Shown here: one piece after another, positions 54,025-62,449 of the stretch
Layout of the letters: each line of letters begins with the position of its first letter
Position numbering within the stretch: the stretch's first letter is position 1
Assembly (NCBI GenBank): GCA_003151155.1
Contig: PLWX01000072.1
Coordinates: 14,483-78,482, forward strand
Direction: 5' to 3'
Length of the DNA stretch: 64,000 bases
Origin: Acidobacteriaceae bacterium
GTDB taxonomy: Bacteria; Acidobacteriota; Terriglobia; Terriglobales; Acidobacteriaceae
Notes under the pieces: model-generated
Databases searched by the model: none
Seen by the model: the letters and a program-made list of their open reading frames with translations, nothing else
What the model was told of the DNA's origin: nothing
Made by a program: the position numbers and the translations under genes

Positions 54025-54255
54025 GTGAAGCAGCGAAACTGTTACGTGGCGACCAACATGAATTCGACGTTCAATCGACTCGACCCTGAGCAGGGCAAAG
54101 CAGAACAGATCGCGCTAAACGACCTGCTCGAAGTTGAAGCTTGCCTCCGGGACATGTTGCAGTCCACGAGTGATTCCACAGTTCTGCAGCGTCTTTTCAA
54201 TCTTCATCGAGAAATCCAGCGGTACGTCGCCGAAGTGAACGAAAAAAAGGAATAG
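54025..54255 (+). CDS. Hypothetical 76-residue helical protein
   Basis: A short acidic protein, mostly helical (EQIALNDLLEVEACLRDMLQ and FNLHREIQRYVAEVNEKKE), without membrane or signal segments. The frame opens at GTG 54025 with GGGAG rather far upstream; ATG 54058 is an alternative start. No family recognised and no partner indicated. Confidence 0.45.
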   Translation: MKQRNCYVATNMNSTFNRLDPEQGKAEQIALNDLLEVEACLRDMLQSTSDSTVLQRLFNLHREIQRYVAEVNEKKE

Positions 54256-54360
54256 CCTCTCCTTTCGTAACCCTGCCCAGCTTCTGAACGCGTGCAAACC
54301 GAGCGTCATTCCTGACATCCTACTGCGGTTGGCATTCTTATAAAGGCATGTGGAGAAATC

Positions 54361-54675
54361 ATGAAGCGCTTTGTGTTATGGACGGCAGGAATTGTTTGCG
54401 GGTTGTGGGTTGCAGGCCAATTGCGAGAAGCGGGAGGTCGGGTTGCGAAACGCAGCGCAGGCCTGGATCTGAATCAATGCACCCGCGAAGATTTGCTTGC
54501 CCTTCCCGGCATGACCGTTGCATTTACGGATCGCATCATCGCGAATCGGCCCTATCGGCATCGCCTTGATCTGGTAGCACGGATGGTAGTACCGAGCGGG
54601 ATTTACCAAAATATACGCGATCTTGTGGATGTAGAGACAGGCGCCGCGGGCCGATCGGTTCATGCCGCTTCCTGA
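54361..54675 (+). CDS. Membrane-anchored helix-hairpin-helix protein (ComEA-like)
   Basis: A 104-residue protein with a short N-terminal membrane anchor (FVLWTAGIVCGLWVAGQL) and a helix-hairpin-helix domain of the ComEA/HhH_3 type: LDLNQCTREDLLALPGMTVA, then FTDRIIANRPYR and a second hairpin near VPSGIYQNIRDLV. Such domains bind DNA without sequence preference; ComEA proteins do so in the periplasm during DNA uptake. No competence genes are nearby, so that role is uncertain. GGAG lies 5 nt before the ATG. Confidence 0.8.
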   Translation: MKRFVLWTAGIVCGLWVAGQLREAGGRVAKRSAGLDLNQCTREDLLALPGMTVAFTDRIIANRPYRHRLDLVARMVVPSGIYQNIRDLVDVETGAAGRSVHAAS

Positions 54676-54774
54676 TCGAGACCGCGAGCAGCTCTCGATT
54701 TCTGGCAAACCTAAAGCTAAGAGTGCATCCAACCCTGAGGTAGACGCTAACCAGCGCTCAGGGAGAAAACACTT

Positions 54775-55179
54775 ATGCGAAACAAACTTCTCACGATTGC
54801 CACTGCCGTGATCTTTTCAACCGGTATTGCCGTGGCGCAAAGCAGCACCGGAACGGCTGCGGCGGGAAATGAAGGCAGCGGTGCAGGTAGCGGAGCCAGC
54901 AGCGGCCAGAGCACGCCCTCTACCTCGTCGAGCCAAACCGGATCGAGCACGTCCAGCTCGCCCTCGTCAACGACCTCGCCTTCTTCGAGTTCCAACTCAG
55001 ACATGAATGCGACCTCACCGTCCGGCACAAGCCCCACTTCGCCCAGCTCTGGCTCCAGCGGCTCAGATACGAATGCTTCGAGCCCGAGCAGCACCACCAG
55101 TCCCTCCTCGACTTCCACTCCGAACAGCACGGACCCGAACGGCTCGAATCCGAGTACCAGCACGACTCCGCATAACTAG
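54775..55179 (+). CDS. Secreted Ser/Thr-rich low-complexity protein
   Basis: A 134-residue protein: signal peptide MRNKLLTIATAVIFSTGIAVAQ, and a mature part made almost only of Ser, Thr, Pro, Gly, Asn and Ala with loosely repeated units such as SPSSTTSPSSTS and SGTSPTSPSSGS. This composition suggests an extended, possibly glycosylated surface or matrix peptide. No domain can be named. GGGAG precedes the ATG and a terminator follows at 55208. The frame is uninterrupted, and the repeats vary in codon use, so it is unlikely to be an artefact. Confidence 0.7.
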   Translation: MRNKLLTIATAVIFSTGIAVAQSSTGTAAAGNEGSGAGSGASSGQSTPSTSSSQTGSSTSSSPSSTTSPSSSSNSDMNATSPSGTSPTSPSSGSSGSDTNASSPSSTTSPSSTSTPNSTDPNGSNPSTSTTPHN

Positions 55180-55207
55180 GCGGGGTTTTCAGTTCATCAA
55201 AGGATCA

Positions 55208-55234
55208 AGCCGTGGCGCGATGCCACGGCTTTCT
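55208..55234 (+). terminator. Rho-independent terminator
   Basis: AGCCGTGGC, loop GCGAT, GCCACGGCT then TTCT. It follows the Ser/Thr-rich protein gene. Confidence 0.85.
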
Positions 55235-55268
55235 ATTGTCTTCATTCGATAGGTTAGTATCGTTGCGT

Positions 55269-55553
55269 ATGCGACGACGGTTCATGTTCGCGATCGCGAT
55301 CACATTCGGTTCGGCGATTGTGCTTTTTGCAGCGGACTACGCTTGGCTCCGCGTGCGGATTGCCAGGAGCGACGCTGCCTTTGATACCGTCCGAGTTGAC
55401 GTTGTGGAGCAGATTCCGCAAAAGGGGAACAAGGCGGAATATGTACCCGAAGATCCGCAGCTGCAAAGCTGCGTGCGCTCGATCTTCCCCCATATGGACC
55501 AGCAGCCCTGCTGGTATCTGAAACGCCACGCACACCAGCAAATCAATTTCTGA
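55269..55553 (+). CDS. Hypothetical membrane-anchored protein
   Basis: From ATG 55269 the product has 94 residues: basic MRRRF, one hydrophobic segment (about 6-25, FAIAITFGSAIVLFAADYAW), then a soluble domain with two Cys residues (QSCVRSIF and QPCWYLKR) that could pair in the periplasm. No family recognised. The frame opens upstream at 55212, inside the terminator of the previous gene, so the later ATG is used. No ribosome site is clear. Confidence 0.55.
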   Translation: MRRRFMFAIAITFGSAIVLFAADYAWLRVRIARSDAAFDTVRVDVVEQIPQKGNKAEYVPEDPQLQSCVRSIFPHMDQQPCWYLKRHAHQQINF

Positions 55554-55629
55554 ACCAGGCCCTAGGCCGCCAACGCAGGTCGCACTTCCTTCATCTAGCT
55601 AAGGAACACACTCCCCAGGAGAATTCACG

Positions 55630-56136
55630 ATGTCCCTTTTCTCGATCAAGCTGGAAAACCTGCAGAACCTTTTTGTCGAACAGTTGCGCGACCTTTACGA
55701 CGGTGAGAAGCAGATCACGAAGGCCCTGCCCAAATTGATTGAGAAAGCCAACAATCCGGAGTTGAAAGACGCCCTCCAGGAACACCTCGACGTTACCAAC
55801 GAACAGATCAAGCGCCTCGAACAGATTTCCCACATACTGGGAGAAAAAGCGTCCGGCGAAACCTGCAAAGGTATGAAGGGGGTTCTTGCCGAAGGCGATA
55901 GCGTGGTTGGCGACGCTGAGGACAACAGTGTCCGTGACGCCAGCATCATTGCATCCGCCCAGCGCGTGGAACACTACGAAATTGCGGGCTATGGCACGGT
56001 TCGTACCTACGCAAAATTGCTGGGGAAGAACGACATTGCCAATCTACTTGAGCAGACCTTGCAGGAAGAGAAAGAAGCGGACCAAACGCTGAGCGAGATC
56101 GCTGAGAGCGTGAACGTGGAAGCGAAAGCCGCCTAG
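55630..56136 (+). CDS. Ferritin-like DUF892 protein (YciE/YciF type)
   Basis: A 168-residue four-helix protein of the YciE/YciF (DUF892) group, a ferritin-like fold tied to stress responses in enterobacteria. Typical blocks: FVEQLRDLYDGEKQITKALP, GMKGVLAEGD, IIASAQRVEHYEIAGYGTVR and LLEQTLQEEKEADQTLSEIA; Glu and His at helix positions are consistent with a di-metal site. AGGAG lies 7 nt before the ATG. A terminator follows at 56152. It stands alone; the cellular substrate is unknown. Confidence 0.93.
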   Translation: MSLFSIKLENLQNLFVEQLRDLYDGEKQITKALPKLIEKANNPELKDALQEHLDVTNEQIKRLEQISHILGEKASGETCKGMKGVLAEGDSVVGDAEDNSVRDASIIASAQRVEHYEIAGYGTVRTYAKLLGKNDIANLLEQTLQEEKEADQTLSEIAESVNVEAKAA

Positions 56137-56151
56137 GCTGGCTGTGAAATA

Positions 56152-56178
56152 AAAGGCGGAACGAGAGTCCCGCCTTTC
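56152..56178. terminator. Terminator between YciE-like gene and tpiA
   Basis: AAAGGCGG, 10-nt loop, CCGCCTTT then CTG. It lies between convergent genes; the A-run before the stem makes it usable for the minus strand too. Confidence 0.75.
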
Positions 56179-56194
56179 TGTGTCTTCTAGTAAC

Positions 56195-56947
56195 TCAATA
56201 TTTCACAATCTTGGCAAAGTTTTGCGGGTCTAAACTCGCGCCACCTACCAGTGCGCCATCGATGTCGGGTTGCGACATCAGCGATTTCGCATTGTCGGGT
56301 TTCACACTGCCACCGTATTGAATGCGCAGTGCTGAAGCGAACTCTTTGCCAAAGGATTTCTCCGCTTCGTGACGAATGACCATGTGCGCTTCTTCCGCGA
56401 TTTCGGGGGTTGCGGTTTTTCCGGTTCCAATCGCCCATACCGGTTCGTAGGCGACAACCAGCTTCGCAGCTTTCTTCGCGGAGATTCCACGAAACGCTCG
56501 TGAACACTGACGCCGCAGGACGTCTTCCGTAAGGTTCGCTTCGCGCTCTTCCAGCACCTCTCCGACGCAGACGATCGGCGTTAGCCCGTGCTCGAGAGCG
56601 ACTTCGAGCTTGCGATTGACGGTGTCATCGGTCTCGTTGAAGTACTGCCGGCGTTCCGAGTGGCCGATGATCACATGGGTTACGCCTTCGGCTACCAGCA
56701 TCTCAGGCGAGCATTCGCCGGTGAACGCACCTTCCTTCTCCCAGTGCATGTTTTGGGCACCGACCATAACGTTCGATCCCTTGGTGGCTCCCACTACCGC
56801 TATCAGCGAGATGAAGGGAGGGCAGAGCACGATCTCATCGCGCTTGTGATCGGCCACCAGCGGCAGGAATGCCGTTACGAACTCGCGTGCCTGTTGTGGC
56901 GTTTTATACATCTTCCAGTTACCGGCAATAATCTTTTTACGGCTCAT
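56195..56947 (-). CDS. tpiA: Triose-phosphate isomerase
   Basis: A 250-residue cytosolic TIM-barrel enzyme that interconverts dihydroxyacetone phosphate and glyceraldehyde 3-phosphate. Key motifs: AGNWKMYKT with the catalytic Lys, GHSERRQYF with the catalytic His, VAYEPVWAIGTGKTATPE with the catalytic Glu and flexible loop, and the terminal phosphate-binding GALVGGASL. The start is ATG 56947, whose ATGA overlaps the stop of the macrodomain gene; a longer frame starting inside that gene is rejected. Last gene of the gap-pgk-macrodomain-tpiA unit. Confidence 0.97.
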   Translation of the reverse strand: MSRKKIIAGNWKMYKTPQQAREFVTAFLPLVADHKRDEIVLCPPFISLIAVVGATKGSNVMVGAQNMHWEKEGAFTGECSPEMLVAEGVTHVIIGHSERRQYFNETDDTVNRKLEVALEHGLTPIVCVGEVLEEREANLTEDVLRRQCSRAFRGISAKKAAKLVVAYEPVWAIGTGKTATPEIAEEAHMVIRHEAEKSFGKEFASALRIQYGGSVKPDNAKSLMSQPDIDGALVGGASLDPQNFAKIVKY

Positions 56948-57522
56948 TTCAAATATTCCATTTCCCATTGGCGCGCTGCGGCGACATAGACGTCGAGCGT
57001 GCTGCTGTCAAAAAGTGCGAAACGTACTTCCTTTACGAATGAAGTCTTCTGGAGGGCTTCCGCGACGGTCTGGATCGCGACTCGGGCGGCTTCGTTGACC
57101 GGGTAGCGATACGCTCCGGTTGAAATTGAAGGGAACGCCAAGGTATTGACTGAATTTTCGTCGGCGACTCGAATGGATTCCCGATAGGCGCTCGCGAGGG
57201 TCTTTGCCTCGTTGCGATTTCCACCACTCCATACCGGACCGACCGTATGAATTACATATTTCGCCGGGAGACGTCCAGCGGTAGTCATTACCGCTTTTCC
57301 CGCGGGCAGCCTCCCAATTTTCGCGACGATGCGCTGACATTCCTGGAGGATAGACGGCCCTCCATTGCGGTGGATTGCACCATCCACCCCGCCGCCGCCG
57401 AGCAGGGTGGAATTGGCGGCATTCACGATGGCGTCAACCGAGAGTTTCGTGATGTCCGTTGGCCCGTCGAAGACAATTGCTTTCCCGCCTTCGAGGACCA
57501 GCGTATATCCAGTTTCCGGCAC
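56944..57522 (-). CDS. Macrodomain protein, ADP-ribose deacetylase-like
   Basis: A 192-residue macrodomain of the YmdB/MacroD type: VDAIVNAANSTLLGGGGVDG with the Asn and Asp of the active site, IHTVGPVWSGG, and FPSISTGAYRYPVNEAARVA, the ADP-ribose phosphate loop. The family removes ADP-ribose from Asp/Glu residues or hydrolyses O-acetyl-ADP-ribose. It starts at GTG 57522 with AGGAG 7 nt upstream, only 9 nt after the pgk stop, and its own stop overlaps the tpiA start, so it is translated inside the glycolytic operon. A residual C-terminal extension (WEMEYLK) ends at the overlap. Confidence 0.93.
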   Translation of the reverse strand: MPETGYTLVLEGGKAIVFDGPTDITKLSVDAIVNAANSTLLGGGGVDGAIHRNGGPSILQECQRIVAKIGRLPAGKAVMTTAGRLPAKYVIHTVGPVWSGGNRNEAKTLASAYRESIRVADENSVNTLAFPSISTGAYRYPVNEAARVAIQTVAEALQKTSFVKEVRFALFDSSTLDVYVAAARQWEMEYLK

Positions 57523-57531
57523 GAAGCGCTC

Positions 57532-58743
57532 CTACTTGTTGGTGAGCGCTTCTACGCCCGGCAGTTTCTTGCCTTCGAGAAATTCCAGCGATGCTCCCCC
57601 ACCTGTCGATATATGGGTGATTTTGTCGGCCACGCCCGCGTCGTGAACGGCCGCGACACTATCCCCCCCGCCGACGATGGAAGTGGCTCCGGCATTGCCG
57701 GCCACTGCTTTTGCGATGGCGCGTGTTCCCCTGGCGAAGTGCTCGAACTCAAAAACACCCATCGGGCCATTCCAGACGATGGTACGTGCTTTCGCGATCT
57801 CCGCGGAGAACAGCTCGACTGTCTTCGGACCGATATCCAGCGCCATTTTGTCGGCCGGAATAGGTTGGCCTTCGCCAATCTGTTCGGGATGCGCCTGCGC
57901 GTCGAACTTGTCGGCCACCACGTGATCGACTGGTAAGAGGAACTTCAGATTGCGGGCCTTGGCGTCGGCAAGCAACTGTTTGGCGAGATCAAGTTTATCC
58001 GCTTCGAACAGCGATTTTCCGATTTCCTGACCTTGTGCCTTGAGGAAGGTATAGGCCATGCCGCCGCCGATGATGATGGCATCGACTTTGGTCATCAGGT
58101 TCTGGATTACTCCGATCTTATCGCTGACCTTGGCCCCCCCGAGGATGGCGACGAACGGATGTTGGGGATGGGACAACGCTTTGCCGAGATATTCAAGTTC
58201 TTTCTGCATGAGCAGGCCGGCAGCCGACTTCTCCATGAACCTGGTGATACCGACGGTCGAGGAGTGTGCTCGATGTGCCGACCCGAAGGCGTCATTGACG
58301 TAAATCTCTGCGAGCATGGCCAGTTGCTTGGAGAAAGCCTCGTCATTCTTTTCTTCTTCCGCGTGGAAGCGGACGTTCTCCAACAAGAGCGCTTGGCCTT
58401 TTTCCAGCTGCTTTGACATCTCGACGGCTTGTGCACCGATACAGTCTGGCGAGAAGCCGACGTTTTCCGACGGGCCCATCACGTGATCCAGCAGCACCCG
58501 CAACCGTTCCGCGACCGGTTTAAGACTCATCTTCGGATTCGGTTTGCCTTTCGGCCGTCCGAGGTGAGAGCAGAGAATCAGGCGGGCACCGTGACGGAGC
58601 GCATATTCGATGGTAGGCAGTGTCTCGCGAATACGGGTGTCGTCCGTGACGCGACCGTTTTCATCGAGAGGAACGTTGAAATCCACACGCATAAAAACGC
58701 GCTTATTGCTGAGTTGCAGATCTTTAATCGAGAGCTTGGACAT
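57532..58743 (-). CDS. pgk: Phosphoglycerate kinase
   Basis: A 403-residue two-lobed enzyme transferring phosphate from 1,3-bisphosphoglycerate to ADP. Motifs: [18 protein letters not shown] and [21 protein letters not shown] at the N-terminus, [27 protein letters not shown], and the nucleotide loop near [23 protein letters not shown] 58743 with GGAG upstream starts the conserved protein; an upstream open extension is rejected. It follows gap by 176 nt and leads directly into the macrodomain gene. Confidence 0.97.
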   Translation of the reverse strand: MSKLSIKDLQLSNKRVFMRVDFNVPLDENGRVTDDTRIRETLPTIEYALRHGARLILCSHLGRPKGKPNPKMSLKPVAERLRVLLDHVMGPSENVGFSPDCIGAQAVEMSKQLEKGQALLLENVRFHAEEEKNDEAFSKQLAMLAEIYVNDAFGSAHRAHSSTVGITRFMEKSAAGLLMQKELEYLGKALSHPQHPFVAILGGAKVSDKIGVIQNLMTKVDAIIIGGGMAYTFLKAQGQEIGKSLFEADKLDLAKQLLADAKARNLKFLLPVDHVVADKFDAQAHPEQIGEGQPIPADKMALDIGPKTVELFSAEIAKARTIVWNGPMGVFEFEHFARGTRAIAKAVAGNAGATSIVGGGDSVAAVHDAGVADKITHISTGGGASLEFLEGKKLPGVEALTNK

Positions 58744-58919
58744 GAAATGAACTCCGCGCGCGCCGGAATCGAGGAACAGGCGAGGCGCGCCTCGTGAACA
58801 GGAATGCATCGGTTTGGATCAGGGCACGATTTCGTCGTGCCGCCAAATGCTAGAGACTGCGGGCTCTCACCCTTGCAAGAACTTCGGGGCCGAACTCATT
58901 GCCCGGCCCCTTTTGCCTT

Positions 58920-59924
58920 CTACAGTCCTTTGCTGCCCAGGAAGCTGATCAGGTCGCGTACACGGCAGGAGTATCCCCACTCGTTGTCGTACCACGAGAT
59001 CACCTTCGCGGTGTTGCCAACCACCTTGGTCAACTCCGGATCGAAAATCGACGACAGGGAATTGCCTTTGAAGTCGCTGGAAACCAGCGGAGCAAGTTCG
59101 TATCCGAGAATGCCCTTCATCGGGCCGTTTGCCGCCTTTTCGATGGCCGAATTGATGCTTTCTTTCGTGATCGGCTTTTCGGCCGTGAAGGTGAGATCGA
59201 CTACCGACACATTCGGGGTTGGGACGCGGATCGCGAAACCATCGAGCTTGCCGGCCAGTTCCGGAACTACCAGCTTTAGGGCCTTTGCGGCTCCCGTGGA
59301 AGTCGGGATCATCGATAGCGCGGCTGCGCGAGCGCGGCGAAGGTCCTTGTGCGGGAAGTCGAGAATGACCTGGTCGTTGGTATAGCTGTGGATGGTCGTC
59401 ATCAAGCCGGTGAGAATGCCAAACGTGTCGTTGAGGACCTTGGCAACCGGTGCGAGGCAGTTAGTCGTGCAAGAAGCATTCGAAATTACGTGGTGCTTTG
59501 CCGCGTCGTACTTATCCTGGTTGACGCCGAGCACGAGCGTGATGTCTTCATCCGTAGCAGGGGCGGAGATGATGACCTTCTTCACCGACCCTTTGAGATG
59601 TTTCTTGGCGTCGGCAGCCTTGGTGAAGCGCCCCGTCGACTCAACCACTACCTGAACACCGAGAGACGACCAATCCAGCGCCGCCGGATCCTTTTCCGCG
59701 AACACGCGAACGCTCTTGTCATCGACTTTGATGGCATCGGCGGTGGCCGAAATATTGTGGTGAAGATTGCCGAGAATTGAGTCGTATTTCAGCAGGTGCG
59801 CCAAAGTTTTCGGGTCAGTGAGGTCGTTGACGGCGACGATTTCAATATTCGAATCGTTAAGTGCGGCGCGGTACACGTTCCGGCCGATACGTCCAAAGCC
59901 ATTGATGCCAACCTTAATTGCCAT
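58920..59924 (-). CDS. gap: Glyceraldehyde-3-phosphate dehydrogenase
   Basis: A 334-residue phosphorylating GAPDH. The NAD-binding N-terminus [20 protein letters not shown] is followed by the catalytic [13 protein letters not shown] with Cys152, the [14 protein letters not shown] block and the C-terminal [14 protein letters not shown]. The residue pattern AVNDLTD after the second strand is typical of NAD-specific enzymes. ATG 59924 with GGAG is chosen over a longer frame. First gene of the gap-pgk-macrodomain-tpiA unit. GGGGCCG/CGGCCCC (58887-58914) downstream forms a hairpin, but its T-run faces the other strand, so read-through into pgk is likely. Confidence 0.97.
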   Translation of the reverse strand: MAIKVGINGFGRIGRNVYRAALNDSNIEIVAVNDLTDPKTLAHLLKYDSILGNLHHNISATADAIKVDDKSVRVFAEKDPAALDWSSLGVQVVVESTGRFTKAADAKKHLKGSVKKVIISAPATDEDITLVLGVNQDKYDAAKHHVISNASCTTNCLAPVAKVLNDTFGILTGLMTTIHSYTNDQVILDFPHKDLRRARAAALSMIPTSTGAAKALKLVVPELAGKLDGFAIRVPTPNVSVVDLTFTAEKPITKESINSAIEKAANGPMKGILGYELAPLVSSDFKGNSLSSIFDPELTKVVGNTAKVISWYDNEWGYSCRVRDLISFLGSKGL

Positions 59925-60119
59925 TTTTTCTCCAACAACACATCGAAAATAAGAGCTAAGTGCGATTAACGCTTGCTGACAAGGATGCCAACAGAAAATC
60001 CTAGCACCCACGTTCCACCACGGCAAACCGAGGTTCACATTTATGGGCGTCTATTCGTCGCAAAATGGGCAGCTTACAAATCACTTGCCGAAGTGAATGC
60101 CTATGAGTAAAGTGCCGCG

Positions 60120-60530
60120 ATGGAACTTCTGAAGGCAGTGCTTGCGAGCTTTTGGCCCCAGAAGTACCGGACGTGGGCGACACCGGAGATGAAGCCGGCG
60201 CTGGTTCATGCTTCCGTCCTCTCAGGGATGCTCGAATTCATTTTGTTCGGGTATCTGGCATTCCTCCAGTTCCGCAAACATTTTCTCGCCCGGGCCGACC
60301 ATTTCGCGCAAGGAAACGAGACGACGCAGGCGGCCGCCCTGCTGCTGGTAGCGGCTAGCGAGTTCTTCTACCCGCTTTCGGTGGCTCTCATTTTTTTCAC
60401 AGCGGAGGGTTTCGTCCGTGCCCTGAGCGGGGCAATCTTAGGTGAAGTGCTGCCGAGCTTGCCGGTCGCCCTGTTTGCGAGAGTATGGAACCGAGTTCAT
60501 CGCAGTCCGCGACATGTCATTGCGGGATGA
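60120..60530 (+). CDS. Hypothetical membrane protein
   Basis: A 136-residue protein with two or three hydrophobic segments (about 32-50 LSGMLEFILFGYLAFLQF, 75-97 and possibly 108-122) and a basic C-terminal end (RVWNRVHRSPRHVIAG). No family recognised. Divergent from gap across about 195 bp; no strong ribosome site at the ATG. Followed closely by the P-loop gene, so possibly in the same transcript. Confidence 0.6.
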   Translation: MELLKAVLASFWPQKYRTWATPEMKPALVHASVLSGMLEFILFGYLAFLQFRKHFLARADHFAQGNETTQAAALLLVAASEFFYPLSVALIFFTAEGFVRALSGAILGEVLPSLPVALFARVWNRVHRSPRHVIAG

Positions 60531-60665
60531 TGTTCAGCTTGTCGTGGGAGTCGAACGGACCGGTCCGTGCCACCGTCCTAACAGCGTGTGAAGTTTGGGA
60601 AAGTCTTCTCCAAAGCAGGGTCTCGCGACTCGCTTCATCCCCTCCGAACGTGGTATAAACCCCTT

Positions 60666-61694
60666 ATGCGCAAGTGGATGCGCGACCGCAATAAGCGGCG
60701 CACTCGCAAGAATGGTCCCGAACAACCGGGTGGTGATCAACCTCCTCCGTTGCAACCTTCGCTCGATCGGGGTGACTCCACCAACTATCCTCCGGACGAT
60801 ATCGGCAATCGTGTAGAAGCTCCGGTTGTCGCGACCGCGGATGGTCCTTATCAAAGTGCTCCTAAAACCGAGGGCACCAAACCTTCAGAGGATCGCCCAG
60901 CGGAACGAAATTCCCGGCGGCGTGGACGTCGGGGACGCGGACGTCAGCGCGGAGCGATTCCTGGTGGTCCCGCGAAACCTACGCTGCCAGCCCCAGGCGG
61001 ACCGACGGGAGAAGGTGCCGAAGAGGCCGACTATCCGTTGGAGCCGGCGCTTTCGGAGCCAGCCCATGCCGAGCCATCGTTAGCTGAACCTGCCGGTGTC
61101 GCAGGCTCGACACCGCAAGCGCAGGCCGCGGCCCGCACTCGCGCGCCGAAAGGAGCCGTAGTCCTCGCCATCGGACTGCCCGGTTCCGGCAAGAGCACCT
61201 GGTTCAAACGTCACAACCTCATCCCGCTATCCAGCGATCTGATGCGCACGCTGCTGTTTGATGACGTTACGGAACAGCGCTACCAGGACCTGGTGTTCTC
61301 GACGCTGCGTTCGCTGCTGCGCGCTCGCATGATCGCGAAGCGACCGTGGAACCACGTGGATGCCACAAACTTATCGCCCAAGGAACGCCGCAGCTGGATC
61401 AAACTAGCTCACGATTTCGGCTACGACGCGCATGCCGTTTTCTTCGATGTGCCGACCGAAGTCTGCATTGAGCGTAACCAGAAACGCGGACGCAACGTTC
61501 CTGACGACGTAATCCATCGCATGGCAGCAAAACTCCGCGCCCCGAAGTTCGAGGAAGGTTTCAGCAAGATCACCATCGTGAAGCTTAAAAAGTCCGCGGC
61601 TGACGCAACCCCTGTGGAAGTGCCCACGGAGCCGCAGGCTGAGGTCGAAGAAAATGCTCCAACGCATGAACCGGAAGATTTCAACCACGAATAG
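60666..61694 (+). CDS. P-loop kinase-like protein with long disordered N-terminus
   Basis: From ATG 60666 about 342 residues. The first 150 are low in complexity: basic (WMRDRNKRRTRKNG, SRRRGRRGRGRQRG), then Pro/Ala/Glu-rich, likely disordered and nucleic-acid-binding. A P-loop domain follows (VLAIGLPGSGKSTWFKRHNL) with an Asp in SSDLMR, HVDATNLSPKERRSW and FFDVPTEVCIERNQKRGRNV, matching the AAA_33/polynucleotide-kinase-type group. Such domains phosphorylate 5'-OH RNA or DNA ends or small molecules. It ends in an acidic tail. The start is uncertain; the frame is open back to 60588. Confidence 0.8.
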   Translation: MRKWMRDRNKRRTRKNGPEQPGGDQPPPLQPSLDRGDSTNYPPDDIGNRVEAPVVATADGPYQSAPKTEGTKPSEDRPAERNSRRRGRRGRGRQRGAIPGGPAKPTLPAPGGPTGEGAEEADYPLEPALSEPAHAEPSLAEPAGVAGSTPQAQAAARTRAPKGAVVLAIGLPGSGKSTWFKRHNLIPLSSDLMRTLLFDDVTEQRYQDLVFSTLRSLLRARMIAKRPWNHVDATNLSPKERRSWIKLAHDFGYDAHAVFFDVPTEVCIERNQKRGRNVPDDVIHRMAAKLRAPKFEEGFSKITIVKLKKSAADATPVEVPTEPQAEVEENAPTHEPEDFNHE

Positions 61695-61714
61695 AGGTAA
61701 CAAGACATAACGAG

Positions 61715-61740
61715 CAAAGGAGAGCTTCGGCTCTCCTTTG
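61715..61740 (+). terminator. Terminator-like hairpin with UUCG loop
   Basis: CAAAGGAGAGC, loop TTCG, GCTCTCCTTTG: an 11-bp stem capped by a stable tetraloop, between convergent genes. The TTT lies inside the stem, so it may act as a bidirectional barrier. Confidence 0.78.
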
Positions 61741-61778
61741 CCTTGCAAGCCTGCACCCACCTTGGGATCAGGGACGAT

Positions 61779-62168
61779 TTAATGGTGCTCCGCCAACTCT
61801 GCGGCGTCAGCTTCAGCTTTCGTCTTGTGAGTCGTCCCATCGGGATGATTGGGGGGAGAGTAGAGCGTGTAAAGCTTCAGGGGCGCGGTCTTCGATGGAT
61901 TGATGACATTGTGGAACGTCCCTGCAGGAACGACCACGGCATCGCCATCCCGCACTAGATGCGTCTCCATTTCATCGATGACGAATTTTGCTTCTCCGCT
62001 TTCGATGCGGAAAAACTGATCGACTTTCGCATGAACTTCGTCGCCAATTTCCTCGCCTGGCTGCAGGCACATTACAACCAGCTGGCAGTGGGAAGCGGTG
62101 AATAAGACTTGCCGGAAATTCGTGTTCGTCAAAGTCTGCTGTTCGATAGCCCCAACGTAGCCCTTCAT
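61779..62168 (-). CDS. Cupin-domain protein
   Basis: A 129-residue single-domain cupin: the two motifs are PGEEIGDEVHAKVDQFFRIE (H, E metal ligands) and DAVVVPAGTFHNVINPS. It is close to the small cytosolic cupin_2 proteins of unknown substrate often annotated as mannose-6-phosphate isomerase-like. AAAGGAGA lies 6 nt before the ATG. The tail is helical and Ala/Glu-rich (KTKAEADAAELAEHH). Convergent with the P-loop gene; no partner indicated. Confidence 0.9.
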   Translation of the reverse strand: MKGYVGAIEQQTLTNTNFRQVLFTASHCQLVVMCLQPGEEIGDEVHAKVDQFFRIESGEAKFVIDEMETHLVRDGDAVVVPAGTFHNVINPSKTAPLKLYTLYSPPNHPDGTTHKTKAEADAAELAEHH

Positions 62169-62449
62169 TCTGGATTCTCCTTTGGCAGTCTCAGAGCCTA
62201 AACGCGGGACCTCTCGAAACAGCGTTCTTTTTCACCGTTCTCGCCCAGAAGCGGAATCCGAAATGATAGGAACGGGCAGGAGAGAGGTCGAGCCCAAAAG
62301 GACGAGCAGGGCTTCGAAAGGTCGGGCCTTAGAAGCAAGCAGGGTGTCGTTTCGTTGCCTGCCAGGCGTACAGATTTGAATGGTAGCTAATAAAAAAATT
62401 ACGTTAAATTTCTGCTTCAATCCAGACACTCTCGTGATATTGTGCGCGA

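Noticed and set aside
55100-55170. tRNA-like GGCTCGAATCC string
   Set aside because: It is part of the Ser/Thr-rich coding region and no cloverleaf can be drawn.
54775-55179. Ser/Thr-rich frame as a chance repeat or frameshift product
   Set aside because: It has a textbook signal peptide, a ribosome site and its own terminator, so I keep it as a gene.
58887-58918. Terminator of gap
   Set aside because: The GC hairpin is followed by T's only on the plus strand, whereas gap is on the minus strand.
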